A program made the position numbers and the translations under genes. Positions 1 through 11,980 of a stretch of 64,000 nucleotides of DNA are shown in pieces. The stretch's first letter is position 1. Each line of letters opens with the position of its first letter. This stretch comes from Tenebrio molitor (Eukaryota > Arthropoda > Insecta > Coleoptera > Tenebrionidae). The notes under the pieces are model-generated. The model saw nothing but the letters and a program-made list of their open reading frames with translations, was not told where the DNA came from and did not search any database. The stretch covers positions 9,176,001 to 9,240,000 of the forward strand of contig NC_091054.1 in assembly GCF_963966145.1 (NCBI RefSeq), in the 5' to 3' direction.

Positions 1-1304
1 CCTTTATAGTCCCATTGTGCGGATAATGCAAAATGGAGGGCCACTTGTCTACAATTATCGGAAATTAATCAACGACCGCGTCAGAGAAGACGTCGAGTTG
101 TGTAGGTTGATCGACTCGTCGCTAATGAGGACCCGTCGGTAAATTTGAGCTGTACGATCGATCGGTCCAACCACCACCGAAAAATCGCACAACCCGCTGG
201 AGTCATCGTCGCGGTCGCTAATTTCGTTGCAGTTTGCTCGACGAGGCGTGGTCGCAATTAAATGATCAATGTCTGGGTGGTATGCCGACGTCGCGATCGC
301 GCTGCTACATCACGGTACTCTGCTTGAGCGTGTCCCGGTCATGTCCTAGATCAGATCGAGGGATTTGTCATCCTGGGAGGAAGGACAAAGGAAAGGAGCG
401 ACAGTGGTGCTCAAAAATTCAAGATTTATTCAGGTGGTGCAAAGGAGTTGCGAGAAGGACAAGGATTTCACTAAACAAACGACATGAATCATGGAAAAAT
501 GTACACGCGAAGACGTACAGGGTTGTTTCTAACGTCGTAGTTGGATGTGATTTACAAGTGTACATTTAGATTTGCCCCCTGTTCTCGAAATTTGACAGCT
601 CGTACTTGTCAGTTTTCGTTGTTTATCATTTTTCAAAGTGTAAATTATCCTGTTTTGGGTCACTTGATGCGGAAACAGAATTTTTTTCACGACAGGAGAT
701 TAGTTAAATTTGTGACATTTATGTAGTTATTTCATTAAATTATCAAGAAACCCTTTGGTTCTAGGCAACCAATTAATCACATCTTTTTTTTTTTCTTAGT
801 GATGTAGATACACAGTCTAAATAAGTAGTAAGAAATTAATATTTTAATTTTCTATCAGTGTTGCTTTCTTCTTTACTAGTTTCTGATTCACACCACTCAG
901 CGAAGTTGTACAAATTCGGATTCGTTGTTCGTTAATAGGTATTTACAACTCGGCTAACCGATCTAGCAATTGCCAACTAAACATAATGTTAACGTTAATT
1001 ACCTCTCCACCTCCATTGTTGTGGAGACAATTTCAATGATAATTTAATGTAAAAGCAACAAGAGACTAGTGCCACAAGTTGTGTAATTTAGTGAAACAGC
1101 TTTCGGAACTATTGTCACAATAAAAACGCACTTATTATGGCAACAGGTTGCTAAAATAAATAATATGGGTTAAGGGAAATAAAGTGTGAGACAAAGAGCA
1201 ATGGAATGAAGTTATTTACGATTTTCAGTACAGAGTGTTGACCCCAAAATAGATAGTCCTTCAGGTATTGTGTCCTGTGTGAAATTGTTTGAAGTCAAGA
1301 AAAA
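1..1304. other. AT-rich DNA with no recognisable gene
   Basis: Two short open frames at 234-726 have no domain, splice context or conserved motif that I recognise. The rest is AT-rich with poly-T runs. No gene is called here. Confidence 0.4.
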
Positions 1305-1310
1305 GTAAAT

Positions 1311-1400
1311 ATTGTGATGTAGATGTTGGTGGAATGGCCAGCACAGTGTCCGGATCTGTAACCTATGGAAAATCTTTGGGGTACAAGTGCAGAAACAAAT
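1311..1400 (+). pseudogene. Decayed Tc1-like transposase fragment
   Basis: From 1329 the frame reads V-E-W-P-A-Q-C-P-D-L, a stop, then P-M-E-N-L-W-G. This is the DDE-domain signature around the last catalytic acid of Tc1-family transposases, usually W-P-S-Q-S-P-D-L-N-P-I-E-N-L-W. The Asn codon of the motif is replaced by a stop, and stops follow downstream. It is a dead relic of a few dozen codons. I did not find its inverted repeats. Confidence 0.6.
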
Positions 1401-2014
1401 TATTATTATTAAGATGAAAAACAGTAAAGAAAGTCATAAGCAATATGTTAAGGATCAATAAGAGATGATGAGAAAGTTGGAAAATATTGAAAAATAAAAA
1501 AAGATAGGTATTTCTCTCAGTAACCCAGCACCGGAATTGAAACTTTTTGATTTTATCTCGTAACAATAAACAGAGAGAAGAAATAGAAAGATTTTACTAT
1601 TTTTGGTTGCGAATATTCGATGTCAATGGAATACAGTAAACAAACATTGAAACGCAACCAGTTATACATTTTCATCGCCTGCGTGGATCCTTTTTATTTA
1701 TTTAAAAAAATTAAAACGTAGTTGGTTTTAGTTTTTTTTTTTTAAATTTGACATGAAGTTGACATCTAAATGAATGTAAATTTTTTAGGTTATTTTTATT
1801 TAAATACAAATACATTTTAGATTTAGATGTCACGTAACGACAACCGAAAAGTGTCTTAATAAAAGCAGTCTTGGATTCATTAAAAATAAAAAGATCAATA
1901 ATTGGTACCTACTCGTTTGAGAAATATGTTTATTTGGTTGCGTCGGGATGTTGTTAGGCCCATTATTACTCGTGAATACCCCTGTATATTTGGACAAACT
2001 AAACTGTAGTTATA

Positions 2015-2288
2015 TTGGGTGATTCAAAATGATTGTGGGTAAGTATGGCAACTATGTACGAAAATGTATGTGGCAACTGTGCGGGTAAGATAGAGTTGAC
2101 ATTTCTTTGACAGTTCATAGTCGCGCAATTTTAAAAATTGTCAAGTCAATGTGCAATGGTATTAAAAAAAACAAATGTACGCTAATGACATGTTATACAA
2201 ATGTCAACTCCACCTCACCCACACAGTTGCCCCTTTAATTTTCGTACATAGTTGCCATATTTATCCACAATCATTTTGAATCACCCAA
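2015..2288. mobile_element. MITE, family 2, copy 1
   Basis: The ends are inverted repeats starting TTGGGTGATTCAAAATGATT and flanked by TA, as in Tc1/mariner-type non-autonomous elements. The 274-bp body has no coding capacity. A second copy lies at 55,959-56,232. Confidence 0.75.
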
Positions 2289-2719
2289 TACAATGAAAAC
2301 TGCAAAGTGACAAGTGTGCCTTCAAACGTCAAATTTACAAATCTCGAAGAGGCAGCAAATGTATACTTTGAAGCAGAAACAACAGCAACAGATGTTGTGA
2401 CCTCAGAGTGTTGCTGGTTGTTAATTAGAAGTTGCAGAGAAATTTTTTTTCAGAGTTTAAAAAACATGAAAGAATCTGGGAACTCTATTTCAGTACCAAG
2501 ACAATTAATTTATCTCGAATTGGATTTTTAAAGGGCGTCTAAAAATTTTGGTGGTTAAAGAGCCTGTTTCCATTACGTGTCGCTTCATTAGCTGTCAAAC
2601 GTCATTTATTCAGCGGCTGGAGTTATTTCTTTTGCAAAAACATTTCTTGTTATAACCAACCAACGAGAGTTTTCCTGCATGATGGTTTTTACCATTAATG
2701 ATTAAATTATTTAAGTATA

Positions 2720-3121
2720 CAAGGTGTTTTTTAAATGCTAGTACAAAAAAAGACTGGTAATAGGTGAGGACGAGAAGAACTCATACACAAACAAATTATC
2801 TAATAAAAGTCTTTTCGTTTTAGAGATAAAAATAAATTAAATTTTGGTTAAAATTGTCAGTACGCTGCTGAATTAAAGACAATTAAAAATGTAATTGGGG
2901 TTGTCAAGCAACTATAATAATTTTGTTGTATTTTTTTCATAGCATTGTCGGGTTGCTATGGTTTAACTTATTGTTTACTAGTGTTGTGTCTGTGGCGTAG
3001 AATGTGCATGGACAGGGTTAGTTTATCCCTACCATTTTAGATTAAAAAAAGGTTTTCTGGACTCTTTAGAATCGTCATATGACCCAGGTTTTTTTTGTAC
3101 TAGCATTTAAAAAACATCTTG
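2720..3121. mobile_element. MITE with 32-bp inverted ends
   Basis: CAAGGTGTTTTTTAAATGCT on the left is matched in inverse orientation by the right end near 3090-3121, with TA on both sides. The AT-rich interior has no reading frame of note. Confidence 0.65.
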
Positions 3122-3198
3122 TATATGCAAAGGAAATATCAAAGCATGCCAACTAAAGTCACGACCTATACTTGTAAACGAGAGAATAGTTATTTATA

Positions 3199-3342
3199 CA
3201 ACGAGTTTCTGTGTAAATTGGGCTTTTCTAATTGCCCGAGGGACAAGATTAAAACAAGATTAAAACCTTCGCTCGCTACGCTCCTGTTTTAATCTTGTCC
3301 CTCGGGCAATTAGAAAAGCCCAATTTACCCAGAAACGAGTTG
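3199..3342. repeat. Long hairpin (foldback) element
   Basis: Left arm 3199-3256 and right arm 3286-3342 are almost perfect reverse complements over about 57 bp. The loop of about 29 bases carries the short GC-rich motif GCTCGCTACGCTC. A transcript would form one stable stem. Confidence 0.8.
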
Positions 3343-3582
3343 CATACAAAATTTTATTGTTTGAAACGACGTCCCTGAAGCTTCCAAATCTTTTAAAAAT
3401 GGTTTCGCATTTGCTTTTGACAGTTTTGACAAATTTTTCAACACCTGTCAGAAATGTAACGTTGAATGTGTTGTCTAGGGCAACGGTTCGTTATCCGCTC
3501 ATTTTTCTTTAGGGCAGTTAAGGGGCAGTTTACAAAGGAGAAAAATGAGAATTTATGATAGTTGAAAACAATAATACATAGT

Positions 3583-3712
3583 ATATTATATATTGAGGGA
3601 GAGAAATGCATGATTTTTCCTAAGGTGCAGTTTGTAGCCAGAGGGCGAAGCCCGAGGGCTACAAAGCACCGAGGGAAAAATTTGCATTCTCTCCAGAAGT
3701 ATATATACTATT
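3583..3712. repeat. Imperfect hairpin (foldback) element
   Basis: Arms at about 3583-3640 and 3655-3712 pair with a few mismatches. The loop holds GGGCGAAGCCCGAGGGC. The layout is that of the hairpin at 3199-3342, but the arm sequence is unrelated. Confidence 0.7.
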
Positions 3713-4028
3713 TTTTTCACGGTAGGGAGTAGAAACAGCACAAAAATCTCAAATTTTAAGAATAAAAAAATGATGACAAATGAGTTGTCATCTTTCGATG
3801 AATTTAATGGAATTAGTAGTTGCCTTGACAACACAATTAGATTTTTGTCACAACAGTCAAAAAAAATGAAAACTCCCATTAGATTTTTGTCACAACTGTC
3901 AAAAAAATGAAAACTCCCTAGGGAGCAAATATTTGCAAATATTTGCTCCCTAGGGAGAAAATGCTCTACTTCTGTCACGATGTTGACATCCGAAAAGTTG
4001 ATTTCTACTCCCGATCGTGAAAAAATGA
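3711..4028. repeat. Foldback element with a nested perfect palindrome
   Basis: Outer inverted repeats are TTTTTTTCACGGTAGGGAGT near 3712 and the reverse complement of this near 4003-4027. Inside lie two tandem copies of a 48-base unit (about 3837-3920) and a perfect 44-bp palindrome at 3914-3957 centred on CAAATATTTG pairs. Confidence 0.65.
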
Positions 4029-5354
4029 TTTTTAAACACTCGTTGTCGTTACTACGAAGAATTTGCATATAACATGTTTGTTTGAAACGTAGCGATAAAT
4101 TACAACAGTTAGTTCTTGTCACAAACACAATACAATTAAAATTGTAGGTATATCTTTTCTAATTTAGGTAAAAGTTTCTTACACGTTTTAAGACACCAAT
4201 AGTTATTCTCAAAAGATAATTAATATTATAATTCATTATTTCCTAATTTATTATTTCTTTGGTTTTCTTAATTATCACGCATTTGTTTTATTTCTACTGT
4301 CCAAAATTGTTAACCATACAGAAGCACTATTTAATTCTGGTCATGCCAGTCATTACTATAGTTAATTGGTTATGTCTTATTTTAACCGTTAACTGAAAAA
4401 AAAACTGTAAAAATACAATTTCTTTTATTTCTGCAATTCTTTCAACGCGATACTTTTTCCACACCACCCTTACGCAACAACAAAACAAAAATTACATTGT
4501 ACAAATATTATTTTAGACATCTACCGTAGACAAAAACCTTCCGGAACGTTGAACGAATCTGACTTGTCGACGATTCGCTGCGGCGTCATTAATCCTGCCC
4601 CACTGGTGACAGCAACAAGCCTGGAACAGGACGCGTCATTTATTTTTGATAAATTTGCTAAGAATTCTAAGCAAAAGCCAACTCACGTCCGCCGTTGCGC
4701 TCTTGCACTTCCATTCAAATTTTATGCATTTCACCGTGAAAGCAACATTATTCGCAGGTTCCTGCCGAAAAACTGCGCCGCAATCAGGATGCACCGCCTC
4801 CACTTGCTCAGTCAAGGATATGATAGAGCTGAAGAAAACCAAACAGAATTAGAACTCGTTGATTTTAGCTTTAGCCGAGTCAGCGCCATCTAAGAAAAAA
4901 ACAAAAAGAAAAACGTGACACAACATCCGGTTCTGCGGCGGAGTCGATTTTTGAAACAGACTCACGTTTTTTTGCGGCGTAAAGATCTAGAAAGTGGCGA
5001 CTTTCGATAGTTGCTAAATAGTTTCTTCAGTGGGGTAGGTGGCGAAAAAATGTCGGCAAAAATGGTGGAAAAAATGGCGGGTCGGTGGAGCGCGAAGCGC
5101 CCTCTGGGTCGTGCGCTTTTGTTCGTGGGAGGATTCGCGGCATCTTCAGCGCTCGAGAGGAGCTTTGCGCAGAACGAATGATGCAGAAACGCAGGGTTAA
5201 GAAATTCATTTGTAAAACTAACGGAGCGTACTCGAGTTTTTGTCCGTTAATTGGAATTTTAGAGCAAGAAACTGTGCAGAAACCGCGCTCTCGGTGCCAG
5301 AGAACTTGCTGGAACTATATCGAAAATAGAGAATTTCGTCTCGGATCGTTCAAG
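4029..5354. other. Intergenic stretch upstream of the secreted-protein gene
   Basis: AT-rich up to about 4500, then of mixed composition with a G-rich run near 5030-5100. Open frames at 4549-4893 and 5085-5426 show no recognisable domain, and the second overlaps the promoter of the gene at 5416. Regulatory DNA is plausible but not shown. Confidence 0.35.
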
Positions 5355-5356
5355 TA

Positions 5357-5397
5357 TATAAAGGAGCAGGTTTGCACAACAGAGACAGTCTCACATC
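5357..5397 (+). promoter_or_regulatory. TATA box and start region of the secreted-protein gene
   Basis: TATATAAA at 5355-5362 lies about 30-36 bases before initiator-like TCACA/TCAGC sequences at 5391-5400. The start codon follows at 5416, giving a very short 5' leader, as is usual for insect cuticle-type genes. Confidence 0.65.
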
Positions 5398-5415
5398 AGC
5401 GTCGAGTGTTACACA

Positions 5416-8373
5416 ATGTGGTTTAAGGTAACGAGACAGTTGGGACGAGGTTGACACGTCAGCCACCCCGTTCCCGCTTTCTTATCAACGGAAACTCATC
5501 CGGACTCAGTTTTCAGCGTTGGCTCTACTCTGCGCCGCCTACTATGTCTGCGGGGCGGACGTGAAGGACAAGCGCCAAGTTGGGAGCATCTCCTTGCAAA
5601 AGGACGACCACCAAGTGGCGGAGTCGGGCGGCTTCGGGGCCCCCGCGGCTGTTCACTCTGGAAGCAAATATTTCCAGTAAGTTTGATAGGGAGAGTTCGT
5701 CCGTCGCACCGTTTCGCTTGATTTTTGATCTTCCGTTTTGGTGCGATGGTCGCGACGGATGCGCTCTTCGTACAGCGAGTCTGATTTAATGTTGTGTGGC
5801 AGGGACATGTACATGGCCCAGCATTCCCCCGACGAAATTGAATTTGGTCATGTGTGCGAAACACCGAAGGATTGGGAACAGAGATTCGAAAAGATCAATT
5901 TTCGAGAGAATACGCATCAAGGAAAGGTGTTAAGAATATTTTTTCTTTCGCTGTTGTTGGTCTGTTCTGTTCGTAGGGGTGTTGTGGGTTTTATGTGTGC
6001 ACGATCAATTTCGATGTGTGTTTATTGTTGTCCTTCGAAGACCCTCCGAAATTTCACCATTCCGATTTCTTTATTCGTCAACAATTTTTTTCTGCAGCTT
6101 CCGGACGACTTTACTTCATTCGGGCCACCTAAATTATTGCATCCTAAAACGGCGAAAACACCATAATGCTCTCGTCTTGCTATTGTTATTTTTTCTTTTC
6201 CCCTTTTTGCGTTTCTATTGACTCCAGCTCTGTATTTATTTTAAAATTATTTTCCTCACCCTAACTCAATTTATCTCATGATCTCTCGTTCTTGAACACT
6301 TTCCAAGCATTTGTTTTTTTTTCGCTTTTCTGCTCTTACATTTGCAACCTTCATAAAAATTATTTTCACTTCTAAATTATTTTTTTCTTCTTTCTTTTCA
6401 TGTTATTAACTATTGTCATTCTTCCTCCTGCTTTCTCGTTTTATTATTTTTCTCTCTTATCATTTATTAACAACTGTTGTACCTCCTGATACCTCTTCAG
6501 TTTTATTATTTTCCTTTTATTTATTTTCATTTCTCTAGTTGGTGTCTGATTATTTTTCAAAATTTTATTTTCTTAATTTTTAGTTAACTTTTTCAGTATT
6601 GCCACTCATAGCAAGTCTTTTATTTCACGACTTGCATTCACAAAGTTTTCCATTTCTGAAATTTTTTCAAAATTTTGCTTGGTTATTTTTTTACAATCTT
6701 TCTTAATTTTGATTCTCTCAATTGTATTTTCATTTTCTTTACTTTTTCGTTTGACTTTCTATCACAATAACTTCATTTCCAATGTTTAAACACTTTTTTC
6801 TTTTAATCATTGTTACCAATTTGCTCTTTGCTTTGTTTCTTTTTTCAGCGCTTTCATTTGTACTCTCTTCGATTTTTGTTGTTTCTTTATTCTTCGAGAA
6901 GTTTCTTTCTTAATCTTTCTTTGACTACTCGTATCTCACTTATATTCATTCTTCACTTTTTTTTTCATTTTTCTTTCTAAACTTTCTGTGTTTATTACTG
7001 TTGTTTTTCTTTCTTTTATTTTGTAATAAATATTCTTCTTCTTTATAGATTTGCTGTAAGTTGTTTAATTTCTTTTCAATGTTGTTCTTTTATGTTTTAG
7101 TTATTATTTCTACTCTAAAAATATTCAAAGTAGCTTTACTCATTCTTCAGTAATCTTTCTTTTTTTACCTTGATAGTAATTGATTTTACTTCATTGTTTC
7201 TTCCATATTTTTTCTTAGTCAATTTTTCTCAATTGATTTCTTCTCTCTCTTCATTATTTTTTATTTCATTTTCTCTCCATGATTATTATTCTTGCTGCTA
7301 TTTTCTTTTCTCTTGTAATACATATTCGTCTTCTTTGGATAATTGTCATTAGATCTTTATTGGCTCTTAAGACATTTTAATTTTATCTTCACAGTTAATA
7401 TTATCTCTCTAAGAATCTCTAAATATCATTTTGTCAATCTTCAGCAATCTGTCTTCTAACCATGGCTTCTAAATGGTTCTTTGTTCCTTTCTCTACTGAA
7501 CTTTTGTCTTTGCCTTTCATTTTTGTTTTTTTCTGTTTCTTAGTTTTTTAAATTTTATTTTCATAGTCACTACCAATTCTACTCTAAAAATATTCTTCAA
7601 AATCTCGTCTCCTCACTCTTGAGCAATCTTTCTTCTTCTTTTTCTTCTCACCGATTCATCCTCCCTCTCTCTTCTGATCTCATCTCTTCGTTCTTTATGA
7701 TTGTATTTTCCGTTCGATGACTTCGCTCCTTTCTTGTAAGCTCTCTTGTTTCGACTATTAACTTTCTTCTTTTCCACTAACAGATACGCCCACGTCCCCG
7801 CTAAAGACCATTACGAGCACGGCCACAAACGGGGTAACGAACACCACTTTATCGAGCGTCACGAAAAAGCCCACCCCCACGCCGGCGAGTTCAAGACCAA
7901 AGTAATGCAGTTCTTCATCTAGATTTTTCTCCGCTTCGGGACTTAAGTCGGTGTCGTTTCAGGTGAGGTGGGGCGACAAGCACGGAGGGTACGGCGAACA
8001 CTACTGGGACTACAACCACGCCGGTCACGGTCACGACGGAGGCGGCGAAGAGACCCAGCAGAAGGAGGAGTACGTCGCTTACGACGAGAGCAAAGACGCT
8101 CCCAACTACTTGGCGGCGGCGAACCGCGGCAAACGCCAACCCAACGTGGACGGCGATGTGGAGTTCATCAACGACAAAGCTAGGTCTTTGGTGCTGAGCG
8201 GGGTGACGGGCAAGCATGGAGGCAACTACAGGAGCCAGAAGGACTTCGAGAGGGGCAAGAGGGAGTTCAACAAGATCAACGGGGAGAACTTGTTCTACGA
8301 TCCCAAGATGGGGCTGATTGTGGACCAGAAGAGTGGGATCGCCTACGAACTGAAACCTGTCGTCGACTACTAG
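5416..8373 (+). CDS. Secreted histidine-rich, cuticle-like protein with mutually exclusive exons
   Basis: Coding exons are 5416-5427, 5510-5676, then 5803-5926 or 7784-7901, then 7963-8373 (stop TAG). Both variants keep one frame, giving 237 or 235 residues. Exon 1 (MWFK) plus exon 2 builds a signal peptide, MWFKFSALALLCAAYYVCG, so the product is probably exported. The mature protein is rich in His, Gly, Lys and Asp and has an internal W-G-D-K-H-G-G-Y-G-E-H-Y-W-D-Y-N-H block at the start of the last exon; no enzyme motif is visible. Exons 3 and 4 both run from phase 2 to phase 0, have near-equal length (124 and 118 nt) and align with each other (D-x2-E-x-G-H, then R-x-E-K). This indicates alternative use rather than inclusion of both, which would shift the frame. 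Single-exon reading would miss exon 1. The protein family is not one I can name; a cuticle or extracellular-matrix role is inferred from composition and signal peptide. Confidence 0.8.
5803..5926 (+). other. Alternative exon 3a of the secreted-protein gene
   Basis: The acceptor is TGGCAG at 5797-5802 and the donor GTGTTAAG at 5927. It encodes 41 residues beginning with D-M-Y-M-A-Q-H. The intron to the open stretch 6098-6166 also stays in frame (171 nt, no stop). An alternative terminal exon ending in TAA at 6164-6166 is therefore formally possible but less likely than joining to the exon at 7963. Confidence 0.65.
5927..7783 (+). other. Pyrimidine-rich intron between the alternative exons
   Basis: From about 6170 to 7780 the + strand is overwhelmingly T and C, with TTCTT, TTTCT and CTTTC words throughout. 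It has no coding signal and no inverted ends. It separates exon 3a from exon 4 of the secreted-protein gene. Confidence 0.7.
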
Positions 8374-8412
8374 TTTTGTTGATAGTTTTTTGTACGTTGT
8401 TAACTAGTTTTT

Positions 8413-8523
8413 AATACATTTCTTTTATACAATGACCCCGCGGTTTTAATTGGACACACCTTGAACCACTTACTCCCTTGTCCGATTGTCCAAGCTGCAA
8501 CGGTACAGGTTGTACTAAATAAA
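8413..8523 (+). terminator. Polyadenylation signals of the secreted-protein gene
   Basis: AATACA at 8413-8418 is 40 bases past the stop, and a canonical AATAAA lies at 8518-8523. Either could define the 3' end. Confidence 0.5.
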
Positions 8524-9057
8524 AACAAACGAAGCAACCGTCATCGCAACTGACAACAACGGAACGATTTTGTTCCTTTGTACATTTTTTCATGGCGACA
8601 ACAAAAATAAAAATGAGGTTAACAAACTTCGAGACCGTCTAACTGTTTCATTGAGCGATTGTAAAAATGCAGGTCAAAGCTTTCATCGACGCAGATATTA
8701 ATTTTTTATTAGGAAGAATGTGAAGCATAAAATTGGTTTTTTTCACACCGTTTCGGTTTCGTAATGTTGACAGAGTTACGCCTTCTGTACGGTTCATTTA
8801 GGTGAGTAGTAGTGACGTGTCAAATCAGAAATGTCATTTCGGTCGAATCATGGCGGTGTAAGATTTTTTGCGTTTTCATTATGTTGGTAGACATAATTCC
8901 AACACAATATCTCTAAATTAGTTGTGATTGTAGAATGTGTAAAAATAAAACAACATTGGTGAAAGCGACAATTACAGTGTGCATGAAAGTGTGCATGCAG
9001 TTTGTCTAATACAGAAACTTATTTATCAATTTCTCTTCATATAGTGGTAGAAAAAGT
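8524..9057. other. AT-rich spacer, nothing recognised
   Basis: No gene, inverted ends or array is seen. Confidence 0.4.
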
Positions 9058-9185
9058 GTAGTATTTTATTCGCGGATAAAGGCTATTACTCGCTCGGGTG
9101 AATTACGCCACTCGCCTGCGGCTCGCGACACAAAATCATCTTCACGAGTAATAGCCATCTTTATCCGTTCGTTGAATAATATACT
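9058..9185. repeat. Hairpin (foldback) element
   Basis: Arm 9058-9098 and arm 9143-9185 are near reverse complements (GGATAAAGGCTATTACTCG against CGAGTAATAGCCATCTTTATCC). The loop contains CTCGCCTGCGGCTCGC, the same kind of GC-rich centre as in the other foldbacks of this window. Confidence 0.75.
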
Positions 9186-10411
9186 GTTAAATCTTTATTT
9201 AAAGTTGGGGAAAATCCATAACAGAAACGAGTGTTTACGAAAAGAACGAAATAAATCGAGCAAGCTAACAGTTAATTATTCAAACAATGTACACTGACAC
9301 GTAAAGAGTTCAAAATAGTATCGTCGGTGCAAAGCTTGACAAATTAGGAACCCCGAGGTAAAAATTTAAGCTAAGCTGTAACAAAAAAAAGAAATCAATA
9401 TCAACAAAAACAGCTTTTACCTCGTACGTCTCGTCGAACGCTGAATCACACAGTTTACAAGGCCTAACCCACGTAAACATTTTTTCAGCAAAAACACAGA
9501 AGGCCAACAGTTTATTCGACAAATCACAAACCAATCGCGCTCTTCCACGTACATTGTCTCATCAGGACCCTTATTTAAGACCGAATCGTCCCGCGTTTAT
9601 TATCTTTGGCGAAAATATTGCAGTAGACCTCACCACAGTGAGCCATTTTCCGGAATTGCACTTCGCCCAAATCGTTTATTTATTCGTACAGCGTGTTTAA
9701 CGCAACTGTAGTAAATGAAAAGTTAACGGCGACCTCGCAAATAAATACGTAGAAAATAAACCCGTCTTTAAATAAATACCGAATCGAGCTCTTTAATAAA
9801 CAATGTCCTGATTTATTATTTTTTAAGGAAAATCCTCAAAGCGGCGGCGAAATGTTTTTCGCAAAGGTCGCCGTTTATGTATTCAGCGGATACATCAGAA
9901 AAGTAATTTTTCTTGTTTTTCTTTTCAATTCGCCGGTGGAGTCATCAGCCGCCCACGCGACTAAATTATCAGAGCAGCATCTCCAAATAAACAAGGTAAA
10001 AATTCGTATTTTTACCGAGACTGCCATTGTAACAGCATCGTTCCGAGAGCCCACCCCTGCGCAACACCTCTCCGGATTCTTCCTAACGAAAGAAATAAAA
10101 CGTCCGCTCGAATAAACTCGCGTTCTCATCATCGCGCTGATGGACCATCAAAGCGAGCGCAATTTCTTCTTTGCTGGACAGATCGTTCGTCTCACGCGAT
10201 TTTATACTCGATGTTTCATTACTTAACTAATAAAGTAAACCGCCGGTTTATTTTCGAACGTGTTGACGCCACTTTACGCTAACAAAGTGACTGCTTTGAA
10301 CGTGGCACGGGATAAGACGTGAAGGATGAGTTAAGTGGAATGAATGACAAAGGTTTGGGTGCAACTTCTTTTTTCTAAGTATTTTTTTATCGATTTTGTG
10401 TTATATAAATA
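9186..10411. other. Intergenic DNA without a recognised gene
   Basis: Short open frames on both strands (9310-9534, 9852-10,132) overlap each other and have no recognisable motif. I treat them as chance. Confidence 0.35.
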
Positions 10412-10644
10412 CAGGGTCATTATAAATGATTGTACCATCGTAGTTGGCGTTGAAAACCCACACAAAGTTTGGATGTGCCGCCAGCCTCGCAACGTTAGAC
10501 GACAAACTAGTAGACAGATTTCCACTACCGCCAGCAGCGCTACCTATCGGCGATACTAGTCTCACTCATGTTATGAAGCTTGCGGCACATTCAACTAAGC
10601 CACCAACGCCTACTACGATGGTACAATCATTTATAATGACCCTG
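10412..10644. mobile_element. MITE, family 1, copy 1
   Basis: Inverted ends begin CAGGGTCATTATAAATGATT and are flanked by TA at both sides (10,410-10,411 and 10,645-10,646). The 233-bp body is non-coding. Related copies are at 28,378-28,570 and 39,401-39,628, both in the opposite orientation. Confidence 0.8.
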
Positions 10645-10918
10645 TACAGTGCTGATGGGAAAGTTCCCAATGAAAAGTTCTTCGCAACAGTTTGTAGATT
10701 CAATCTGTTTCAGTCGATCCGCTACACTGTCTAGGGGGTGTAAAAGTAAAAAAAGGCTGATTTCTAGCGATCTTAAGTGAAAATGGTTCAAATATTTTTT
10801 GTAGACTATTAAATTTTGAACAGATTTGGTATTGTGCAAAATTTCTGTAGGACTAATAGTTTTCTCGATAATGTGATTAGAAAGTTGGTCGCGCGACGCG
10901 AATAGACATAGATTTAGT

Positions 10919-11077
10919 CAAGGGCGTAGCAATGATTTTTTGCTGGGATGGGCCAGATTTTAAACCACAGACAGATGATAGATAGATTGCAGATGTATCT
11001 TGTTTTTAAGTGTTTTACTTTTATTCTGGGGTGGGCCGGGCCCACCTGACCACCCCCCCCCCTTTGCTACGCCCTTG
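10919..11077. mobile_element. hAT-type MITE with 8-bp target duplication
   Basis: The ends are CAAGGGCGTAGCAA and its exact inverse. The direct repeat GATTTAGT occurs immediately outside both ends (10,911-10,918 and 11,078-11,085). An 8-bp duplication with short inverted ends is the hAT pattern. A C-run near 11,052 is internal. Confidence 0.8.
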
Positions 11078-11085
11078 GATTTAGT

Positions 11086-11980
11086 GTCAACTTTTAACGT
11101 CTCTAACTGTAGCAATTATTAATAGGCAATTGTTGCTTACAATTACAGGAAACGACCGTAAACTTTGCCGAAATCGAAAGCTATTTTCAAGGTTAATATC
11201 AATGCCGTTGCTTTAAAACTGACGTTAGTTTGACATTTCACCGAAAAATCTGCTTAACTGTGGCGTCGCATTTGGCAATAAAACTGGTAAATTACCCATT
11301 CTTACGAATGTAAAATGTTGCTCTTGTTTATTTTATAAATAATATGATGAGGAATGATTTATTATGAAGTAGTGTTTGAGACCACAAATTGTCTACGCCC
11401 ATGCATTGAACGCGTATTTGCATATGATTCAGCTACGACGTGACCGATGATTTGGAACGCCTGCTCTGATTTGTTTTCTTTTTGATCACTTTGTATTTGT
11501 TTATTATTACTTAGTAGTGATACCGTAATGATGAAGTTCAGCCTGAATGCCGGTTGAGTATTGGGTCAGCGTTTGAATTAAAAAAAATCATTAATAACGC
11601 TAACAATAAATTATTCATGCTGAAAATTACAAACATAATTTTACATTTGTGAGAGGAAATAATTAACATTAAAATTTAAATTTCATGAAATCATCGACAA
11701 AATAAAAAACATTTTCAATCAACAGACAGAGTTTTGATTTTCTTCCTAAAAGTCGTGTACGGTAGCGTCTTTAAATTATTTGGAAGAACCTTACAAAATG
11801 ATATAAAATAATGCCTGAATGCCGTGCCATCGTGATGGATTACAGCCTCAATGTCGGTTAACTGTCGCGTCAACAGTGGGAGTAAAAATACAATAATAAT
11901 ATTAACATAAAAATGTAAAATGTATTAATTCATGGGCTGATTAAAAAGCAATTTTAATCGAAGGTAAAATAACAAGACCT
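11086..11980. other. AT-rich intergenic DNA
   Basis: No gene is recognised. Short phrases such as 'tgaatgccg' recur near 11,540, 11,815 and later near 14,830, pointing to old dispersed repeats. Confidence 0.35.

Noticed and set aside
5738..6166. 142-codon continuous frame through exon 3a and beyond
   Set aside because: It reads through a good donor at 5927. The intron remains open only because it is 171 nt without a stop. Phase agreement with the exon at 7963 and homology to exon 4 explain the coding part better.
7915..8217. 100-codon frame on the - strand over the last exon of the secreted-protein gene
   Set aside because: It is the complement shadow of the GC-rich, clearly spliced + strand exon.
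10444..10734. Open frames across the family 1 MITE
   Set aside because: They lie within or across a TA-flanked inverted-repeat element and differ between its copies.
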